The notes under the pieces are model-generated. The model saw only the letters and a program-made list of their open reading frames with translations, was not told the DNA's origin and made no database searches. 64,000 nucleotides of DNA from Pyrenopolyporus hunteri. Lineage: Eukaryota; Ascomycota; Sordariomycetes; Xylariales; Hypoxylaceae. This document shows, one piece after another, positions 60,618-64,000 of the stretch (positions within the stretch are counted from its first letter, which is position 1; every line of letters starts with the position of its first letter). The stretch spans positions 496,001 through 560,000 of the forward strand of contig CADCXC010000037.1 in NCBI GenBank assembly GCA_902806595.1, in the 5' to 3' direction. The translations under genes were made by a program, and so were the position numbers.

Positions 60618-61313
60618 ATATTATTGTATGAAAATATGAACTCTGCATAAGGTACCTGTCCGAGAACTTCTCTATCTATGGGAGGAAATCGACTATGAGA
60701 CCCAAGTCTATGCTCTATTTCTACCGGTAGGTATATATGGATTTAGAGTCGGAACTTCGATCCAATGCTCGATATAAAGGGCCTCTCATCTTGCCTTTAT
60801 AAAAAGATGCCCTTGATAGGTCCTTCAGATAAAAACCAAAAAGGAGAGTATAGCCAGTGACCTTGAACCACACCTGCAGACCTACGGATAAGCCACATCG
60901 TTAAATCCTAGCCACTTATGCTAAGCTTATGTGGCTGAAATATACCCTACCTCACGAAGTCTAGTACCTAAGTACCTTGAAGCCTGGCTTTGCATACGTC
61001 ACTCCCATTCCAACCCAACTTAGCTTCGCAGAACATTATCACAAGGCCATATCCATCTATACTTCTCTTCTCCTAAACATCAGCCTAGTCGCAAACAGCT
61101 CGCAGACGCGCCTCAAGATGAAACTGCACACCTAGGTAGATATACTACCTACCTGCAGCACAACTCTTCTCTTTATCCACACAGCGCAAGCTTTCAACCA
61201 AACCACCGACCCCGAAGAGAGCCAAAGGAAAAGCGCAACCCCAGACATACCTACCTGCCTGCCCACCTACCCACCCAAACATCATAAAGCGACCAGCGAA
61301 GGAGAACGTGAAA
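60618..61313. other. Spacer COX11 to the small membrane protein
   Basis: 696 bp, no gene. CCTACCTGCC/TAGGTAG motifs near 61130-61270 in the leader of the next gene. Confidence 0.5.
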
Positions 61314-62012
61314 ATGAACAACCTCCACAAAACCACCACCCGCCTCCGCCGCACCTTCGCCTACCCCTCCTCCTCCTCCTCGTCATCCGACTCCGACTCC
61401 GACCTCGACAACAACCGGAAGCGCGCCTCCCGATCCGCCGCCGCCGCCGCCGCCCTCGACGAGCAGGAACAGGAGGACCTGATCCGGTCGCTGGCGCAGC
61501 AAAACGCCTCCCGGAACGCGCAGTTCCGGCTGCTGCTGCTGGTCCTGCCCGCCGTTTCCGCGCTGCCGTACGTGGCTGCCCTGGCCCGCGGGGCGGCGGG
61601 GAGGTTCGAGAGCGTGCTGGCGCTGTCGAGTCTTGCCGCGACGGCGTGGTTGCTCTGGGCGCTGCCGCCGGGGAGGACGGGGGTGGGGGTGTTGGATGCG
61701 TGGGTTGCTGGGAGTGGGAAGGGATACTCGGGACAGAAGGGACTGGATCTGAATACGGGCGCGGCTAGAACCTCGCCGCTGGCGACGTACCTGCCATATC
61801 TCAACGTGGTCCTCTGCGCGGTGCTCGTGCTCGCCGGGTTCGTCTCGAAGGGAGCCGGTTCGCGGGGAGAGGAGGAGCGGTGGGGGCACGTTGGGCTGAG
61901 CAATCTACCTGCCATCGTGTACGGAGTGGTGCTGGTCGCTAAGATGGTTATGGGCGGCGTGGATCCGGAGAGGGATCTGGGCGCGTTGCGGTACGAGTAT
62001 AAGGGGGCTTAG
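61314..62012 (+). CDS. Small multi-pass membrane protein, fungal family of unknown function
   Basis: A 232-aa frame without introns, opening at the first ATG (61314). Residues 1-60 are polar with a Ser/Asp run (SSSSSSSDSDSD) and basic residues, probably on the cytosolic side. Four hydrophobic stretches follow: FRLLLLVLPAVSALPYVAAL (about 72-91), VLALSSLAATAWLLWAL (about 101-117), YLPYLNVVLCAVLVLAGFV (about 160-178) and LPAIVYGVVLVAKMVMG (about 197-214). The end, VDPERDLGALRYEYKGA, looks conserved in fungal homologues I recall. Strong GC and Ala content. No function is known to me. Confidence 0.75.
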   Translation: MNNLHKTTTRLRRTFAYPSSSSSSSDSDSDLDNNRKRASRSAAAAAALDEQEQEDLIRSLAQQNASRNAQFRLLLLVLPAVSALPYVAALARGAAGRFESVLALSSLAATAWLLWALPPGRTGVGVLDAWVAGSGKGYSGQKGLDLNTGAARTSPLATYLPYLNVVLCAVLVLAGFVSKGAGSRGEEERWGHVGLSNLPAIVYGVVLVAKMVMGGVDPERDLGALRYEYKGA

Positions 62013-62281
62013 GGATTAATACCTACATCATGAAGGTCTAGTTCTTATTTACGTTTCACGCAGTATGAATAATAAAGTAATTTCGGGAGACGAAATATTA
62101 AGGCCAGAATGAGTTTTGAATATCCTCGCGCAAGTCAATAAACTGATGCCTATCGATTCAAGTTTTCAGCCATATAAGCTAAGCTCTGCAGCTCACCCCT
62201 ATAGAATCAAGGCTTGATATTGATACACTTCAAGCCCTATCACCCCAGGAATAAAAGACATGCTCCGGAACGCGGGTTTGT

Positions 62282-64000
62282 CTATACATCTATAGACTCG
62301 TTGAATCTCAGAACACCGTTACTCCTCAGTAACCCGTCTACGCCCTTAGGAACCGGGAATGCGTCGGTGTGTAGATACGAATCCGTGGCCTGCTCGGCCG
62401 ACTTGTCAACGACTAGCGCTAGGCCGTGCGACTTGATTGCGTCTACGAGCGCAGGAACCATATTCTAATAGTCACCGTGCTACATTAGCTAACTGCATAT
62501 ACGCCTGGAGGGTTTAGGGAGAAGGGGGGAATAAAACGTACCAGCAGTCGAGAGCAGCAAACGAGTCCCATGAAATTGTTGCTCTGCGCTATTCTCACGG
62601 TCTCCTTCACTGAGAACGACCTCCGGCCACTGCTCTGGATGACACTCGGCGCGAGCATAGTCTCTTCCCGGCCGAGATCGTTGCATAGGAAAACGGGGAA
62701 GTTGGGTTGCTTCCAGTTCAGGGTCGTGCAGATCGTAGGGTTGTACGAGCTGAAAACCACCGATCGAACAGTATCAGGAGCCGACATGGTCTGCGCCCGT
62801 TGCTCCCTCGCGTGATCAAATACTATCGTCAGTATCGAGTCTACGAAGCTGTTGACGTTCACCGTCGGGCCTAACCCGAGTCTCCTCTCCTCCTCTTCCG
62901 ACGGGTAGATGATCTGCAGATCGACGTGCATTGAACTAGGAAGTAGGAAGAGTGCCTGCTCCAGAGAAACTCCCGCCGTGTTGAGAATACGATGAACCTC
63001 GGCGATATTATTGAAGCCCTGCGAGGGCGCCGAAAGAAGTTGGGCCCGGCCGTGACTTGAAACCGTGACGGTGGAGAATTGCTCGTAGGACAGTCGTGAG
63101 ATTGATACGTCGATACCGCCACACGGGATCGTCCAACGCGGCCATATGACGGGGACGCCGTCGCTGGTATGCTGAACGTATAGCTGAACAAAATCCCCGG
63201 ACAGGCTCGAACCGGTAACGAACATCGTCGGGTTCTGGTCGAGCTGGCTCGTAGCTTTCCAATACGTCTCGAAATCCGTTATTTCCAGCGGAATTCCCTG
63301 GAAGGGCTTAATTATTTGAGTGTTGAAGGTGATTTGACCGATTGCCCTGAGTCGAGGGTCAAACAACGGGAGACAGCATCTTCCCGAACTACTCCAGGAA
63401 GCCCGGAAAGTATTCGGGAGAGCCACCGTTTTCGCGATGATCTTAGCGCCGTACGTAGGGAAGACGTCAAAGTCGAGCGTGAAAGTATCAAGATTATCAA
63501 CCTGGAAAGAGACGAGCCGCGTATCCTCTTGAAAAGGGAGCATGATGTTTTTAGGAATCAAATCCGACACCTTCGAAGAGATGGTGAGTCGTGCGGCAGG
63601 GTATTTGCTATCGTGGAAGAATACTAGCGGGTGGTCCCCGTCTTCCTGAAAACTTATCTGAACGACGGCCTTCGTGTCGAGGAAGTTGTGGCCGTAGCGT
63701 CGCAATGGGATTATGGGCGGAGGCAGTTCAAGGATGGGGATGGCGTCGGCGTCGAGTGACATGGGAACGGGGCCGCTTGCGCTTCCCATCGGGGCGAGGA
63801 GGGGACCTCCTGTTTGCACCATTAATGGGCTCTCCGCCTTTCTCCCTTGGTACCGCGTGAGCTTCTGTATGCATTCTAGGTGCCCTTCCCAAGCCGCGTA
63901 GTACATCGCGGGCAAACCCTTTTCATCAACGATGTTCGGGTCAGCGCCCACATTCAAGAGTTCTTCTAAGCAAGGCACGTTGCCTTCGCTTGCCGCATGC
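62282..64000 (-). CDS. nuc-2: NUC-2/PHO81 phosphate-signalling regulator, C-terminal part (cut by window end)
   Basis: Two exons are visible: 64000 (window edge) down to 62542, and 62464-62282; the 77 bp intron starts GTACGT and ends ATTAG, phase 0. The 5' part, including any SPX domain, lies outside. The visible part opens in ankyrin repeats (AASEGNVPCLEELLNVGADPN, in parts; GLPAMYYAAWEGHLECIQKL). Then comes the long conserved region that ends in a glycerophosphodiesterase-like domain: FLDTKAVVQISFQEDG, LMLPFQEDTRLVSFQ-like IMLPFQEDTRLVSF, LDFDVFPTYGAKIIAKTVALP, PLEITDFETYWKA, VQHTSDGVPVIWPRW. The final exon reads NMVPALVDAIKSHGLALVVDKS and SNGVLRFNESIDV. Pho81/NUC-2 senses inositol pyrophosphate under phosphate starvation and inhibits the Pho80-Pho85 kinase. 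Confidence 0.93.

Overview
The window is nuclear DNA of a filamentous ascomycete, most likely a sordariomycete. Nearly every gene is split by short (about 50-140 bp) GT-AG introns with CTAAC/CTGAC branch sites. Several genes belong to filamentous ascomycetes (a NUC-2/PHO81 regulator, a DUF2293 protein, a DUF726 protein). The spacers are full of self-complementary TAGGTACCT/CCTAGG runs. There is no bacterial operon structure, no CRISPR array and no complete transposon. All exon joins below were made by eye from splice signals, reading phase and remembered family sequences; no search was run.

Layout. 1.6-3.8 kb: a single-pass membrane protein with a Ser/Ala-rich stalk (+). 5.9-6.5 kb: Nudix diphosphoinositol-polyphosphate phosphohydrolase (-). 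6.5-11.3 kb: gene-poor spacer. 11.3-13.3 kb: arginyl-tRNA-protein transferase ATE1 in four exons (+). 13.6-14.4 kb: tRNA-like element and a decayed gene (-). 15.1-16.4 kb: exosome subunit RRP42 (+). 16.6-17.8 kb: mitochondrial membrane protein of unknown function (-). 19.6-20.5 kb: cytochrome c in four short exons (+). 21.6-22.4 kb: ESCRT-III subunit VPS20 (-). 23.7-25.9 kb: ribosome-export AAA-ATPase RIX7 (+). 26.9-29.8 kb: DUF2293 protein (-). 30.7-31.6 kb: ATP synthase OSCP (+). 32.6-36.1 kb: GH63-like protein in nine exons, one apparently only 3 nt long (-). 37.3-40.0 kb: Ras-like GTPase domain fused to RasGEF (-). 40.0-44.7 kb: gene-poor spacer with a second decayed gene. 44.7-47.2 kb: DUF726 protein (+). 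47.5-48.2 kb: GatC-like mitochondrial amidotransferase subunit (-). 48.8-49.8 kb: SEC17 (+). 50.4-54.2 kb: RRP12 (+). 54.8-55.7 kb: VTI1 (-). 57.4-59.1 kb: FAD-dependent amine-oxidase-like protein (+). 59.5-60.6 kb: COX11 (+). 61.3-62.0 kb: small multi-pass membrane protein (+). 62.3-64.0 kb: 3' part of NUC-2/PHO81 (-), running off the window.

The genes are mostly conserved housekeeping genes and do not form a pathway cluster. By role they group into mitochondrial energy and translation (CYC1, ATP5, COX11, GatC-like, the 354-aa membrane protein), ribosome and RNA biogenesis (RRP42, RIX7, RRP12), membrane traffic (VPS20, SEC17, VTI1) and signalling or phosphate metabolism (RasGEF fusion, Nudix enzyme, NUC-2). 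The two long spacers (6.5-11.3 and 40.0-44.7 kb) and the 13.3-15.1 kb spacer are the accessory-like parts. I did not find a convincing new multi-gene system. The most unusual observations are the 3-nt microexon, the GTPase-RasGEF fusion with a degenerate switch region, and two gene remnants.
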